Below, in pieces: positions 33,921-46,129 of a stretch of DNA of 64,000 bases; position 1 is the stretch's first letter; each line of letters starts with the position of its first letter. The notes below the pieces were generated by a model. The model was not told the origin of the DNA and ran no database searches. It worked only from the letters and a program-made list of their open reading frames with translations. The DNA lies in assembly GCA_028023455.1 (NCBI GenBank), contig JAQFVV010000028.1:126001-190000 (forward strand), written 5' to 3'. This stretch comes from Epiperipatus broadwayi (taxonomy: Eukaryota > Onychophora > Udeonychophora > Euonychophora > Peripatidae). The position numbers and the translations under genes were made by a program.

Positions 33921-34180
33921 ACTATTTCATGCTCATATTCAATCTAACGGTTTTTCTTTGAAAAGTTAACCATGACAATAATGGGTGCTATTTTGTTGAA
34001 ACACTGGGAAGTAAGCAAAAATAACACGATTTAACCCCCAAACTACTTTATTTATATCATGTAACCATGAGAACTTTATAAATAAAATATATATTACAAT
34101 AAATAAACAACAGTTCGATTTTACATTGCAACAATTTGGGAATACATGACAAAGTTTACAAAAAAAAAAAAAAACAAGTT

Positions 34181-34279
34181 TGGTCAAGCGTTGGTGGCCT
34201 AGTGGTTAGCATAGCTGCCTTCCAAGCAGGTGGCCCGGGTTCGCTTCCTGGTCAACGCTTTGACATATGAAAAAAAAAC
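34181..34279 (+). mobile_element. tRNA-Gly(TCC)-like SINE, copy 2
   Basis: 34188-34258 is close to animal tRNA-Gly(TCC): GCGTTGG...TCAACGC can form a seven-pair acceptor stem (one G-U), CTTCCAA is the anticodon loop with TCC, and CCGGG/CCTGG forms the T stem. The first anticodon-stem pair is G-G, and the B box reads GGTTCGCTTCC where GGTTCGATTCC is usual. It continues to TTGACATATG and an A run like the other two copies, so it is a SINE and not a tRNA gene. A possible imperfect target duplication is ACAAGTTTG/ACAGTTTG. Confidence 0.7.
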
Positions 34280-34699
34280 AGTTTGCACATAAGATTAATA
34301 ACTTTTTTACATTGCTTCCGCCACTCCTTAACGATCTATCGTTTCTTAATTAATATCAGTTAAATCCATTATAAAAAAAGAAAATAATACAAATATATAT
34401 ATGAACTCTGTGTATAAATTGTAAATAAAAATTACATCAATGTGTTAAACAGAGTAATTACACTATAAAATATTGTTGTTGTTTTTCATTTTGATAGTAA
34501 TATTTTATAGTATAGTTGCTCTGTTAAATTCACTGATTTATCTTGTGTTTTGTTATATATACTACGGATAGCGGCATATGCAAAAAAGGAAATCTGATGT
34601 CAGACAGCAATCTTATAAAAAATAGTTATTATTAAGTCATGTGATAAGTTGGATTATTTCCATTATCTAGCATTAAATGTCAAGAAAATTGTAAACTTT

Positions 34700-35020
34700 A
34701 TTTAAACTTTTCGAATACAAACAACTGTTAGTAATAACACGCAAATAACAACCCAGGTTAATAAATTACACAATATATTCGAGTGGTATTATTCTCCTCT
34801 GTTCTTCAGGTGTTATTGGCCTGATCAGTGACACTTTTAGATTCTTGAATATTGAATTTTAAAATGTGATATTCAAAAATCTAAAGGTGTAAGTTTAACT
34901 CCTATGCTAGTATTGTTACCGACCAAGGTCAATAATACTTAAAAAAGAGTGGAGAATAAACCACTTGAAATGTGTAATCCATTAACCTGTACTGTCTGTG
35001 CATTATTATTAACAGGTGTT
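34700..35020. mobile_element. Family F inverted repeat (tRNA-like arms)
   Basis: ACTTTTAGATTCTTGAATAT on the left and ATATTCAAAAATCTAAAGGT on the right mark inverted arms around about 34865; the outer parts carry CAGGTTAATAAATTACACA and CCATTAACCTGTACTG. The same family is at 52440-52945, where the arms are longer and look tRNA-derived. Confidence 0.55.
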
Positions 35021-35448
35021 TATAATTGAAAAGTTTAAAGTTTAAAATTTTCTAGACATTCAACATTTAATGATAGATGATGGAAATAGTCCAACATATT
35101 ATCACATCTAAACAGCATCATCACAAATCTTCAGTCAAATAATAGTTAAATCACTTTTAGAGAAAAAATTGAGATAGCTAAAATCAAATTTAAAATAATT
35201 TTTAAAAGTATTTATTATGTAGAAGAGAAAAGATTTAGTTGACTAGAATTAAAATAAAGTATATAAAATTTTTTTATAAAATAAACATTTTTATTTATTG
35301 CGGATTAAAAAGGCAAAAATATTTATTTTTTCAACCACAATTGGAATTTTTTCCATTTAACATGAAATAAAAGTGTGGGTGTCCAGAAATTAATTAACTC
35401 AATCCTTTTTGGACATCTAACACTTTTATTTCTAGTTAAATATAAAAA

Positions 35449-35746
35449 TAAAGGGAAAACTCTCCACCACACAGTAGTGCCACCTTGTGCTAACAAGAGT
35501 AATCAATGGATGCCAGAAGGCTTGTGCATAAAATCCCCATCTAGTGCCTACTCATCCAATATCCCCAGACTAGTTTCTGGCTTGTGACCATGAGTAGGCA
35601 CTAGATAGGGATTTTATGCACAAGCCTTCTGGCATCCATTGATTACTCTTGTTAGCACAAGGTGGCACTACTGTATGGTGGAGTTTTGCCTTTGTTTACA
35701 ACAATTAGGTACTAGGATGAAATGGTGATCATGTGATGTTTAGTGG
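35449..35746 (+). mobile_element. Family A foldback with 13-bp target duplication
   Basis: TTAAATATAAAAA (35436-35448) and TTAAATGTAAAAA (35747-35759) flank it. The 3' end is GGTGATCATGTGATGTTTAG plus TGG, the fixed family A end, immediately next to the duplication. The 5' half is an inverted copy running from GGAAAACTCTCC to a partial hammerhead (35560-35586), and the turn is near 35588. The arms are almost perfect complements over more than 90 bp, so the copy is young. Confidence 0.85.
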
Positions 35747-35759
35747 TTAAATGTAAAAA

Positions 35760-36359
35760 TCCCAATTATGGTTAAAGAAACAATTATTTTTTGTCTTTTT
35801 AGCCCATAGTAAATAGAAGCATTTATTATAAATATTTATTATATATATTATTAAATTTGTGATACATTAAAAATCAATTCTAATATTATTTTGTTTTCAA
35901 AAGGAACTGTTTTAAAAAGAAATGTTGCAGTCATGAGAAAATAAAATTTTATTCATTCTAAAGAAACAATTTTTACAATCAATTGAAAATAGAATTTGTT
36001 TCTATTTCTGTTTTAATTGTTCATTAACACTTTTAAGTATAACCTTTTTTAGAATAAAAATGTTTAAAAAATATACTGCCCTCTCATGAGAATTACTTAA
36101 AGCATACTGAACCATTATTAACTACATTCAAACTTTGGCCCACCAATCTCTCTACAATAAATAAATCAGGGAATCAACCTGAAATATTTTACTATCATAT
36201 GACATGACCATTGATTAATAATACTTGCATAAAATTTGAAGCAAATCTATTTGATAGAAATATATCGAACCATGATTTCAAAATGTTTCCTGACTAAGCA
36301 GAGAAACAGATTGTCAAACATAAATAAAAGTGTTTAAAAAAGAAATGCTTTTAATACTA
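35760..36359. other. AT-rich DNA, nothing recognised
   Basis: No frame or repeat that I can bound. Confidence 0.35.
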
Positions 36360-38300
36360 AACAATAAAAAAATAAATTTTATCAGCTTTCACAATATTCT
36401 TGATATTATACCACCAACAATATAAGCATGGAATGATTACATTTAAAACTATTCTTACCAATACTTTACATGAATAACAATTAGATTTATATATATTATA
36501 ACGATCCAAACGAAGTGGGAGATCGCATCGCACCGCACTACCAAATGGCGCCATCTAGGCATTTGAGCCTAGAAAAATTTATAAAGTAGGCAGATACGCG
36601 CTGTTAGGATTCCACTTTATTTACATATTTAGATCATTAGCCCATTGTCACTAGCTCAGCGGAGACGCAGAGATAAAAATCTATAAATTTTATATCTTAA
36701 ATATAAAAGAATAAAATAATAAAAGCCACTGCCAGAAATTAACACAGAAAAATATTTATTTACGCACATATAAAATCATTCTAAATTCGAGGAATAAGTT
36801 TAACATTTAGATTTTTATCTTAATTTTTAATTTTACATTTAAAATAGCTTGCTATAATGTTTAATATTTTATTTAGAGGGTCGAGTATGAATGGACTACA
36901 TGGGTCTGCATTTGAAAAGAAAATATTCTTCCCTGATTTAACCTTAGGCAACAAATTTTGCAATCAACTGGCGCCAATCCATCTGATACATTCATGTATT
37001 CAATGTAGCATGATACGACAACACAAAATACTATATTGTCAGGAATGTACATCTGAACAATAAGTAGAAATAGAGAAGACATTGACTCTCCACCAACAGG
37101 AATGTGACATCTGTGGGCAAGTAGATCAATAAACTAAAAACTCCATAGGAATGGACTGCAGTCTTCTGCCGACTTACAAACCCATCGATAGGCAAACAGA
37201 GGGTGTGTGGCGTATATCTATAATCCTGCCCGTAGCGGATCTCATACTACATCTACTAATTACACAAATATATCCAATCCATTGAACCAATTCAACTACG
37301 AAATGAATAACCTAAGATTACCCTCCCTTAATACAACTTTACAAAACTATATAGCCATTCGTGCCCGACTTAATTTTAACATTTATATACGTTCGCACAG
37401 ATTTATTTAAAAATGTTGGGTATAGATCGATTACACAGATTCCACGGTCAAAAACATTTCAAAATAAACATAAACGATCAAAATACAAAATTATTGATAC
37501 CGACAATCGCAGAGGGAAACTTATAAGTAACCCAATAGTATTCACCATAAGATACTTGCGTTGTCACCAATAACTTAAAAGACATCCGAATAAATACATT
37601 TTAGATACTCACCGTAAGGTATCATTATTTATCGAATGTCTATATATTTTGATCAAATATGAAAACCAAAATCTAATTAACCGCAAACGAATCCATGCAA
37701 GCGTCTATAGACAACTTAAATGTAATGCATTTAATAATTTCTACAATAAAATATTACTACACATAAAAAATATTAAAAGGGAAATGATTCTTTTAACAAT
37801 CGGGAAAGATATAAAATTAACCATTATTAATTTGATTTAAAACTTACAAAAAGTCAGATAAGAATCCATTTTAAATAAGTCGGCTTGTTTATTAATTTGT
37901 TCAACTTGACGAAAGTTCTTGATTGATTTTAAGAATTGTTCCTTTCCTATAGCTTACGGTAGCAGAACTCCCGGTTCCTGGTGTCAATGTCCACGGAGTC
38001 TTTAATTGAAAGATCGATCTAATGTTCAGGAGGTGGCATTTGCTGGTTCATGGTATCAGTCATTTCATTTCAGAGATAAGTGGGAGAGAACGATAAAGTG
38101 CGTCTTTATCGCTCGTCTCCCCAACCAAGTTGAAAAAGCTCTTCAACTCAATATTTTTTTCTTTTTATATCATCCACAAGGATTCACTGAACAAAACGTC
38201 ACTAATCTGTTTTTTCGTTATGGTCCGGGCCAAGGCTTAGTGCTTCCATTTGTCAAGCTAAAATCTCTTTCTTCTCTTATCTAACTTTCCATCTGACTTT
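36360..38300 (+). other. Unrecognised region with weak coding character
   Basis: I do not recognise a gene here. Three plus-strand stretches look more protein-like than the surrounding AT noise: 36857-37063 and the following bases, with paired cysteines (CIQC, YCQEC, then CDICG in the same frame after a stop); 37207-37410, rich in Asn, Ser, Thr and Pro (NPARSGSHTTSTNYTNISNP); and 37361-37840, basic and Asn-rich. They lie in two frames with stops between. A decayed gene, an old viral or transposon insertion, or spliced exons are all possible. The 92-residue frame at 38006 is also unassigned. No splice sites or homologues can be argued from the sequence alone. Confidence 0.25.
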
Positions 38301-38639
38301 TTAATTAAACAGCTTTTAGATAATTAATAAACAATCATTTCCTTTTATAGATTACAGGAATTAATTAATACCTGCTTTTATTTTAACTTACGTTATTTTT
38401 TTTATTAAAATATTTTTATATTTCAATCTTGTATTTTTTTATTTAAAAAAAATACATTCAAATACTTTTTTTTTTTGTTTATGAAAAAAAATATTTTTAA
38501 AGTTTAACATCTGTGCGAATGTATACACGTTTAACAATGTTTTAATTTTAGCGTTTAGTTTTTTCCTTTTATTTGCGAACCTTTAAGTTTTTATTTTAAA
38601 TTAATGTAACGACATATTTATATATCGTTACAATATTAT

Positions 38640-38745
38640 ATAATGAGTATGCCAATAGCTCTTAACAAGCTTTTCAGAATATCCCTATCCTCAGACCAGT
38701 TTCTAGCTCTGGCTTTCATCAGTGAGGTGTTAGATATTTCCTTGT
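38640..38745 (-). mobile_element. Truncated family B element
   Basis: ATGCCAATAGCTCTTAACAA matches the family B block CGTACCAATAGCTCAAACAA at 60.5 kb, after which an internal part is deleted and the hammerhead follows directly. The ribozyme's stem II is of family A type, so this copy links the two families. Confidence 0.6.
38689..38727 (-). ncRNA. Hammerhead ribozyme motif with complete core
   Basis: On the minus strand: CCUCA, CUGAUGA, AAGC-CAGA-GCUA, GAAAC, UG, GUC, UGAGG. CCUCA and UGAGG give five perfect Watson-Crick pairs of stem I across the cleavage site. Stem III has two pairs (A-U, C-G) with a two-base loop. The only defect is an A-A mismatch at the base of stem II, where active hammerheads normally have G-C. 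It is the most compact intact candidate in the window after 53305-53348. Confidence 0.6.
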
Positions 38746-41269
38746 AATTATTGCATATCTATATACAAAGTAGCAAAACATAATAAATATTAAGATTAAA
38801 GTGTTAAGTTGTAATTCTTGCTTGATAAGAAACTGATAAGATAGAAAGTATAACTAAGATTATTTGAAAATAGGAGCATCATATGTTTTATTTTCGGTCA
38901 TATAATACTAAGAATATTGTAAATGATGAACAAAAATTATTTTTACTTTTAGCACATTTATGTAAATAAAAACATTTCTTTTAAAAAATACATTTTTTTT
39001 ATTTTTTAATTTTACATATGCAACACTGAATCATCAAAAGGACGAAAGTGTGGCCATGTTGAATGACATTGAGTATGTCTTAAATGAATAAAATTAAAAA
39101 TGTTTAGATTTCACTAATTTTTTCATTAAAATTGTTTGAAAACTCTAAAAAAATGTACTGTTATCAGGAATACATAATACATAGAAGTTTAAACTAGATG
39201 GAAAATTGGAAAAAAAAATTGAGTGACAAGATTTTATCTAAACAAAAGCATATAAATAGAAAATAAAAAACACAGAATACTTTAAAGATGAAGATTTCAG
39301 AGAAAAATGAGAAAAAAATGGGGGGGGGGGATGTTACTAATGTTTAAAAATATTAATAATATTGAAAAAAAAATACATAAACAAGATTATTTATCACAGA
39401 AATAAGAAAGAGAATTCTCAAAAGTAGAAAAGTTATGAAAGCAGGCTAAATTTTTAAAATTTGAATTGCAGAGATTTATAAAATCATTTTGTGATACCAT
39501 AGCAACAAAATGAAAAAGTAAATAAATCAGTTAGATTTATTATATTCAAGATCAATTATCTTTACCTTACTCTAAAGCCATTTGTGGTAAACTTAAGTCA
39601 ACAATGGAGTCCAGATGGTATAATGCTATAAAATCCTGACTTCCAGACATGGCCTGAGAACATTTTCATATTGGGAAGAGAGAGATTCACGATAAAAATA
39701 TTTAGATATTTTTAAAAAAATATTTTATTTGCAGTTATAGCTATAGTACTTTATAATTATTATATAAAAAAAATCAAATCAAGAATAATATTCTTCATTA
39801 AAATTATTATTTATTTTTAATGAGAATTGGTTTAAAAAAATATTCAAGCAAATTAAAATATAATTTTTTGCATTGCACAAATTAGTACTTATAATGAATA
39901 AGTAATTATTTATTTATAATTATTCATAAATTAAAAACATGGGTTTGTGCAGTTTTATTAAAAAAATATTTAAGAACACAAAATAAAATTCATAAATGCA
40001 ATTTATCTACTCTACTTTGAACCCTTTTTAGCAAATTTTTTTTTATTGTACATATATACATACAGAATCTCACATTTCAACTATACTGCAGTCTTTTTCA
40101 AAGCTACATTTAAAAAATTAAAATAAAAGTGACTGTTCAATAAAACGTTTTTTACTAAAACGTGTTCAAAGTAGAGTGGATAAATTGTATTTATATAAGA
40201 TATTACTGCAAAATAAAGAAAATGATGAATTTGGTAATATTTCTAAAAATAAAATGCATATAATGCAAAAATTATATTTTATTTCCTTGGATGTTTTATT
40301 GTGAGTCCATTAATATCATCCTGTAATTTATTCTTTTTTGGCAAATTCTGATTCAAAACATTGCTAATGAAGAGAAACATTCTAGATCTATGCCGATTTC
40401 ACATTAACATGAGCAGAACATTATGAAATATTTAAGCATATACATTGCGCATAGCTGATATGGCCTTCAAATTACAGAATTTTGGCAGAAAAAAAGGACT
40501 CTTAATTAGACAGAGCAAGTAATAAACATTTCATTTTGTGATTTTCAAAGAAAGCATAGCTCATGCATACATGCAGGGTCTACTGCAGTCACATTGTTCA
40601 TGTTGCCCTCAGGCCAGCACTGCTCCACACCAACCAGTTTTGGTTTTTGCCTTCAACAGATTCTAGAATTAATGCAGGGGCATTTAACAGTTATTCCTTA
40701 TCCCAGCATAGTATTCATAAGCTAAAAGTACGAAAGTTAAAAAATCCTAAAGTTTCAAATCCAGGTTAACTCATTTTCATAACTATGTAGATTTAACATA
40801 GGTTAGTTTCTATATACAGCTATAAGTAAGTTGTAATCTTTGACTATGAAGATTAATAGCAATACATCCCATGACTTCTCCTTAAAATGTTTTTAAATTT
40901 CAAGGAATTAGCATTTGAATAGTATATAAAAAGAAAAAGATGACTGCTAGATATGCAAATGCTTTAGCCTAATTTTGAATCTTAGTTTTCTTGAATGAAA
41001 GATAGATTCGAAAACTGACCAGTTAGGAGATAAGCATTTTATAGCATTATACCGCTTGATGCCCATTGAATTTGAAAGCTTACAGTAAGTGGTATAATGA
41101 AAACAATTGCCCTTCAAAGCATTGAGAGATCATGTGACTTGTTAGTAGTATGTTTATCATATAAGTATAAGGACAAATAATGCTTAAAATACCGCAGCAC
41201 AAGTTATTAAATATTATTTGCAAACAAAATAATTATTCATTGAGCTTGTTCTTAAACCTTATCTTAAAA
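38746..41269. other. AT-rich DNA, nothing recognised
   Basis: There are long A/T runs and a G10 run at about 39321. The open frame of 68 residues at 40563 has no known motif. No element was bounded. Confidence 0.35.
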
Positions 41270-41348
41270 TTGGTGGTCGAGAGGTCAGCACAGCCGCCTT
41301 ACAAAGCGGGTTCGCTCCCCGGCCGGTGCTATGACACATGAAAAAAAA
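41270..41348 (+). mobile_element. tRNA-Gly-derived SINE, copy 3, 5'-truncated
   Basis: It begins within the tRNA head (TGGTGGTCGAGAGGTCAGCA), has a small internal deletion before GCGGGTTCGCTCCCC, and ends GCTATGACACATG plus A8 like the other two copies. TTAAAATT on both sides may be the target duplication. Confidence 0.75.
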
Positions 41349-42359
41349 TATTTAAAATTTTTTGGAAGCATGCAATACTTTGATTACCTTCTCTTTTTTA
41401 AATCCAGTCATTTCTATAATGCCATGCTGAATTTTTGTGCATATGATGTAGATATGATTCTCACAATAACTTAATAGCACATCATAAAATAAAGCCAACA
41501 CACCTTAAAAATAATTAAGCTAATAAAATGTACTAATTATCAAAAAATAATTTAAATATTTTTAAACTTATCAATCTTAAATTAATTCATAATATTGTAT
41601 ATTTTGGTATATATAGTTTTAAAGCCAGAATATTTTTACTGTTTTAAAATTATCTATATGTAATTAAAAAAAGAATGAAGTATAGAAGTACCTATCAATT
41701 ATAATTAATAATAGTTTATTTTTTTTGATGAAAATGAAAATCTTTCAAATAATCAAGGGAATCCATGATCTAGATAAAATTCCATTTAGAGCTATTTTTT
41801 GTTCTAACAAAATAAATATTATTTTTGATATAAATGCTTTTAAATATTTATTTTAGTAACAACATTAATAAAGAAAAAAATCAAATTAGATAGTACTTGA
41901 ATTTGTCCACAATACGGTTGTAAATATAATGTCATGGGAAATTTACAAAGTCTATTTCAAATAATAATTGCACTGCCTTCTAACGTCCATGTTCAATAAC
42001 TTTTAACATTAAGAAATGGATTATTTCTTATATTTTAGATCTTTTTATTTAGAGTTATCTATAACGATAACAGTCAGAGAGCAAACTTAAATCAGCTTAT
42101 ATATTTTAAAGTATTTATTCAATAGTAAAACATTATTTATCATTACATATATAGTGTGTTTATTTATTATAGAGTTTTAAAAGTGAGTGAAATATCTCTA
42201 TAAACTTAATAACGTATTTAAAAATCAATTTATATTAAAATATCTAGATGATTTAAGTTTGATTTCTGGCTGTTACTAATCTGAAAAACCCTAAACAAAA
42301 AGATCTAAATTAACGTAAAAATGATATTTTTTTCTTACTGTAAAAAGTTGTTGAGCATG
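41349..42359. other. AT-rich DNA, nothing recognised
   Basis: No frame or repeat that I can bound. Confidence 0.35.
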
Positions 42360-42670
42360 GCAGCTAGGGGGCAGAAAGGGTACAAATAATGAAGTTATGG
42401 AAGGTTAAATATGAACAAAGTGATTATACAGAAAGTGAGTTATTGGTTTTTATGCTAGGTTTGGGAAAAAATAAGGGGGATTTAGATATGAAGGTCATGG
42501 AATTGACAAAGATTATGTTATGGAAATGGGTTGGAGCAGATTATGGGAAAACTTAGGGTAGACAATGGAATGGGAAGATAAAGGCTAACAGATTTCTCTG
42601 GGCATAGCTGCTGAGAGATTCCTGATTCTGTTTAAGGAGAAGCCACAGTAACATCACATCACATCACATT
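42360..42670 (+). mobile_element. LINE 3' UTR and tail, + strand
   Basis: This is the same sequence as the 3' end of the minus-strand LINE at 49.0-49.5 kb (shared blocks GATATGAAGGTCATGGAATT, TTTCTCTGGGCATAG). It ends in a (ACATC)n tail at about 42648-42668. It has no coding part. It carries, uninterrupted, the site where a family A element sits in the other copy (42410-42423). Confidence 0.8.
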
Positions 42671-44965
42671 TAATATTAAAATATTATTTATCATCACATA
42701 TACATTGAAATCAAATAAAAATATATTGTTCATTTTAATATTTGACCTGTATTTACAATTTAAAAGTGTAACTAATAAAGTAATTATTTCAATAAAAATA
42801 AAATAAATAAGTAAAAGTAGCTTTGCATTATGATAATTGTATAATTATTTTTAAAAATATGATAAATGTACAAAATAAAATAATATATAGCTAAATTTGT
42901 TCATTAAATTGATTGCAAAAGTTTTCTACATTGAGACATTTTTGCTTTTAATATATAGTAACGATCCAGTAATAAACACTGACAATTATGGACATTTATA
43001 ATCATCCATTATGTAAACAGACCTTTGTAATAATATTTTATATATTTATTATACATTATTATTTATTATCATTTTATTATTTACTTATATGACTGGCTTT
43101 ATTATTATTTCTTTTCATACTTATTTAATGCCTCTGCCACTGGATTGCATATTCAGTCCTGACTATTTTTATTGACCATAGCACCCCCCTCCATACTGCT
43201 GGAATAATATCTGCCATCCCAAGCACCTTATTTGTTTTGAGAACAAGTCTCAGGTGCCATCAGGCCATATAGGTTGTATATAGTTGGCATGCCTTGATGA
43301 CAGACCCATGAACCCAGCACTTGAAATCTACCCAGGCTAACTCATACATCTTGATCAAGAGGCCCAGTGCAATAATACATGGAAATATTTATAATTTTAA
43401 ACTCCTGGTGATGCAGTTAAAAATGAGAGTATAGACCAAGCAACATTTAAATAAATACTTTATTCATAAACATTCATATTCAAATAAATATAATAGTAAT
43501 TAAAAAAAGAAAATTATTAAGTATACAATAATCATTACTAACTCAATATCACTAATTGTTCTTTATTATTCTTTTAAGAATGTCTAGACATTTTATTTAT
43601 GATTGAAAAATTATATTTGCCTAGGTTTTTCATTATGGTGAGATGATGTCATCTTTCTGCAGTTGACACATTTCCTTTGGCTTTGATTTTTCAAATGCTT
43701 AGTCTTTTGGTCTCCAACAATGGCTTAATGGGTTCCTTTCCATGCTTCTGATTGACAATGAGAGAGACAGAGTGCATTAACATCTATACTATGGTCAAGG
43801 CATTGATCACAGGTGAAAAAAGCTAATGGAATTGAGGATTCAGGGCAGGAAGCCCAGATGAACACCCCTAAAGCTCTTTAAAATGCATGTTGCTATTTCA
43901 GGGCTTCTACAATTATATTTTCTGCACCAAGTGATAACTGGGTGTCTGAGGTTCTCATTGACTATACTCTCATGAATTGATGAACTAACAGTAAAATTAA
44001 ACAACTGATGAGCAACTCTTGAGAAAGTTGAGAAATTTGATAAGAACTGCTGGAACTACAACAGAACTGCTAAAAAACTGCTAGAACTGGATAACAATGG
44101 ACAAGCTACCACTTTTATACTTAACTCTCACATTATCTAACTTTTATTATAATTTTAGCTTGGTTTTTAATTACATTTATCTAATCTTTTTTTAGATACA
44201 CTTACTATCTTATTGGCCAGAAATCTTTCAAAATTTAAGTGTATTCCTACCAATAAGATAGTTTACAAGATTTTCTTTTACTAATTAATTTTATTGAAAA
44301 TTTTATTTTAAAATCTTTTACATTCATTTATTTTTTTAACACTTACTTTTTTTAAAAAAATTTATAAAAAGAAGAGAGCGGATTTTAAATCTTTATCTCA
44401 CCTGATTCTTTTTCCCCAGCCCCTTATTCTTAATAAAAGCAATTTATTTTTTTTAAAAAAAGATATAATCTTTCCTTTTTATTAATTTCATTTTTAAAAA
44501 TTTACTTTTAACTATCACTGAATTTTATAACTAGTACATTGGTTAGAAAGATGAAAAGATAGAATCTAGCTATTTTCAATGACTACTGCAAAAGCTCAAT
44601 ATGGTTAGACATATAATGAAAATGTGTAATGATGTCCAGAGATGTACGTGATTATCCAATGTTACTCTGTCCTATAACTTTGTAGTACTTTAAGTATATA
44701 AAAAAAATCAATGCAAATGTCCCAAAATATTCCACACATGTGTAATGAATTGCACAGGAATAATGTATTCATAGTCATATTGGAAATTTATACTCATCAC
44801 ATTACAAAAGTTTTATCCAGGTACCAAAAATTGTTAGAATGATTCTTGTGTATAGCAGAATTGTTCGAGATCATAATTGACAGCGTTTCATGCATGGATA
44901 TTTGACAGAAAAGTAATATAATAACTGTGACTTAAAACAAGTCATATTGTGATTATGTTGTGATA
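42671..44965. other. No gene recognised
   Basis: The stretch is AT-rich with a more balanced patch at 43120-43980. On the minus strand near 43650-43820 a few Cys/His pairs can be read (CDQC, CLSHC, KCVNC), but stops intervene and I cannot assign a family. TAACTCTCACATTATC and similar are not bounded as repeats. Confidence 0.35.
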
Positions 44966-45823
44966 TATGAGGGGATAACCAGAATTATTCTTTGAAGGTT
45001 GAACACTTTGTAGTCCATGCTTCTGCCACTAAATGCCTTTTGCAGACAACTGTGTCAGTCTGCCATAATGTAGCACAGTAAATATTTTTGTTAAGTGTCT
45101 CTCGCTTGTTTGTTGATCTTTGTAATACTGGAACATGAAATTTTGTTTTCTTTTAGGGAAAAGGGCAGGGGAAATAGTTAAAATGCTTGAAATAGCTTAC
45201 AAGCAAGCTGTTCTGGGGAAAACATAAGTTTATGAGTGGGTTAATGGAAGTGTCAATATCACCACATCCCCCAAAAGCATAGCACATAAAGTCCAATGTC
45301 AAAACAGTGTGGATTTTTTTTGGATATAAGCAGCTTTGTTTATTCAGAATTCATTCATAATAATCAGACATTACAAGTTCTGAAAAGTTTGTGTCAAGTG
45401 GTAAAATGAAAATGTCTCAAATTGCGATAAAGTGGTGAGTGCAAGCTTCAAGCATGACAATGGATCAGTACATAGAGCCTTGAGTGTGGTACAATGTTTA
45501 ATTAAAAACCAATTAGATCAAGCTTATCCAACAGCTATATCCATCTGATATTGCTCCATGCAACTTCTTTTTATTATGCTGAAAGGTAAAATGCCTCAAA
45601 AAATATTTATAGAATAGGAAGAGTAGAAGAAAAAATGGAGAAGTTAAAAGACATCACTTTCCAAGATTTTCAGGACTACTTTGAAAAATGAAAAACTCAT
45701 TTAAACTGGTGCACTGCATCAAATGGACAGTACTTTGGAGGAGATTGAATTTCTAACACTCAAAAATAAATACACAATTCTTTATTACAAAATTCTGGTT
45801 ATTTTCGAGTATCCCCTTACATG
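44966..45823 (+). pseudogene. mariner-family transposase relic with inverted ends
   Basis: Near both ends GGGGATA and AACCAGAATT appear in inverted orientation (44971-44985 and 45792-45817). Between them, scattered over frames, are the mariner landmarks: MLEIAYKQAVLGKT with VYEW (helix-turn-helix part, about 45183-45240), HDNGSVHRALS (second catalytic Asp, about 45453-45485), SDIAPCNFF (third Asp, about 45544-45570) and a final FQDYFEK-like block. There are many stops and shifts, so no transposase is made. The left terminal repeat lacks about 11 bases present on the right. Confidence 0.8.
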
Positions 45824-46129
45824 AATTCAAAGATCTTTGCCTATATTAAATCATGGCTCGTTACTCATATGTGCATAGTGCTACCCCTGAAGCTTATATC
45901 TTCAGGACTACACCATTGTATTTAAGTTTAATAATAGGTATGCAGTTATGGGAAGTTATTGCAGATGTTACCATGCAACAGATACTATTGATTAATATGC
46001 TTTATCCATTAGGATGCTTTGTGCAATAGTAAAAAGAACAATTTGACTAATATTTTACCATCATTTTTTTGCACAATGATTATATAATATCTATTGAATA
46101 ATGCTAATGATATGATATATATCATTGAT
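45824..46129. other. AT-rich DNA, nothing recognised
   Basis: No frame or repeat that I can bound. Confidence 0.35.

Larger units (their letters stand above)
33555..34025. mobile_element. Inverted-repeat element (family E) hosting a SINE
   Basis: TTATTTTTGCTTACTTCCCA (about 33570-33589) and its complement TGGGAAGTAAGCAAAAATAA (about 34004-34023) bound the element. The arms continue inward through TTGACGAAATAGCATC against GTGCTATTTTGTTGAAA. Read outward, the arms resemble Penelope-type ends (GATAAAAGCAGATGCTA ... CAAAACATTGGG), possibly a very decayed hammerhead. Inside are a perfect hairpin (33701-33787) and a SINE. Confidence 0.5.

Noticed and set aside
39321-39330. Poly-G runs here and near 48582
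   Set aside because: Simple homopolymers without partner sequences; no structure could be supported.
43640-43830. Cys/His pairs on the minus strand suggesting a zinc finger or piggyBac-type C-terminus
   Set aside because: A stop interrupts it and the order of pairs fits no family I can name.
44003-44060. Hammerhead-like CUGAUGA ... GAAAU
   Set aside because: The bases around the would-be cleavage site do not pair to form stem I, and no second copy was seen.
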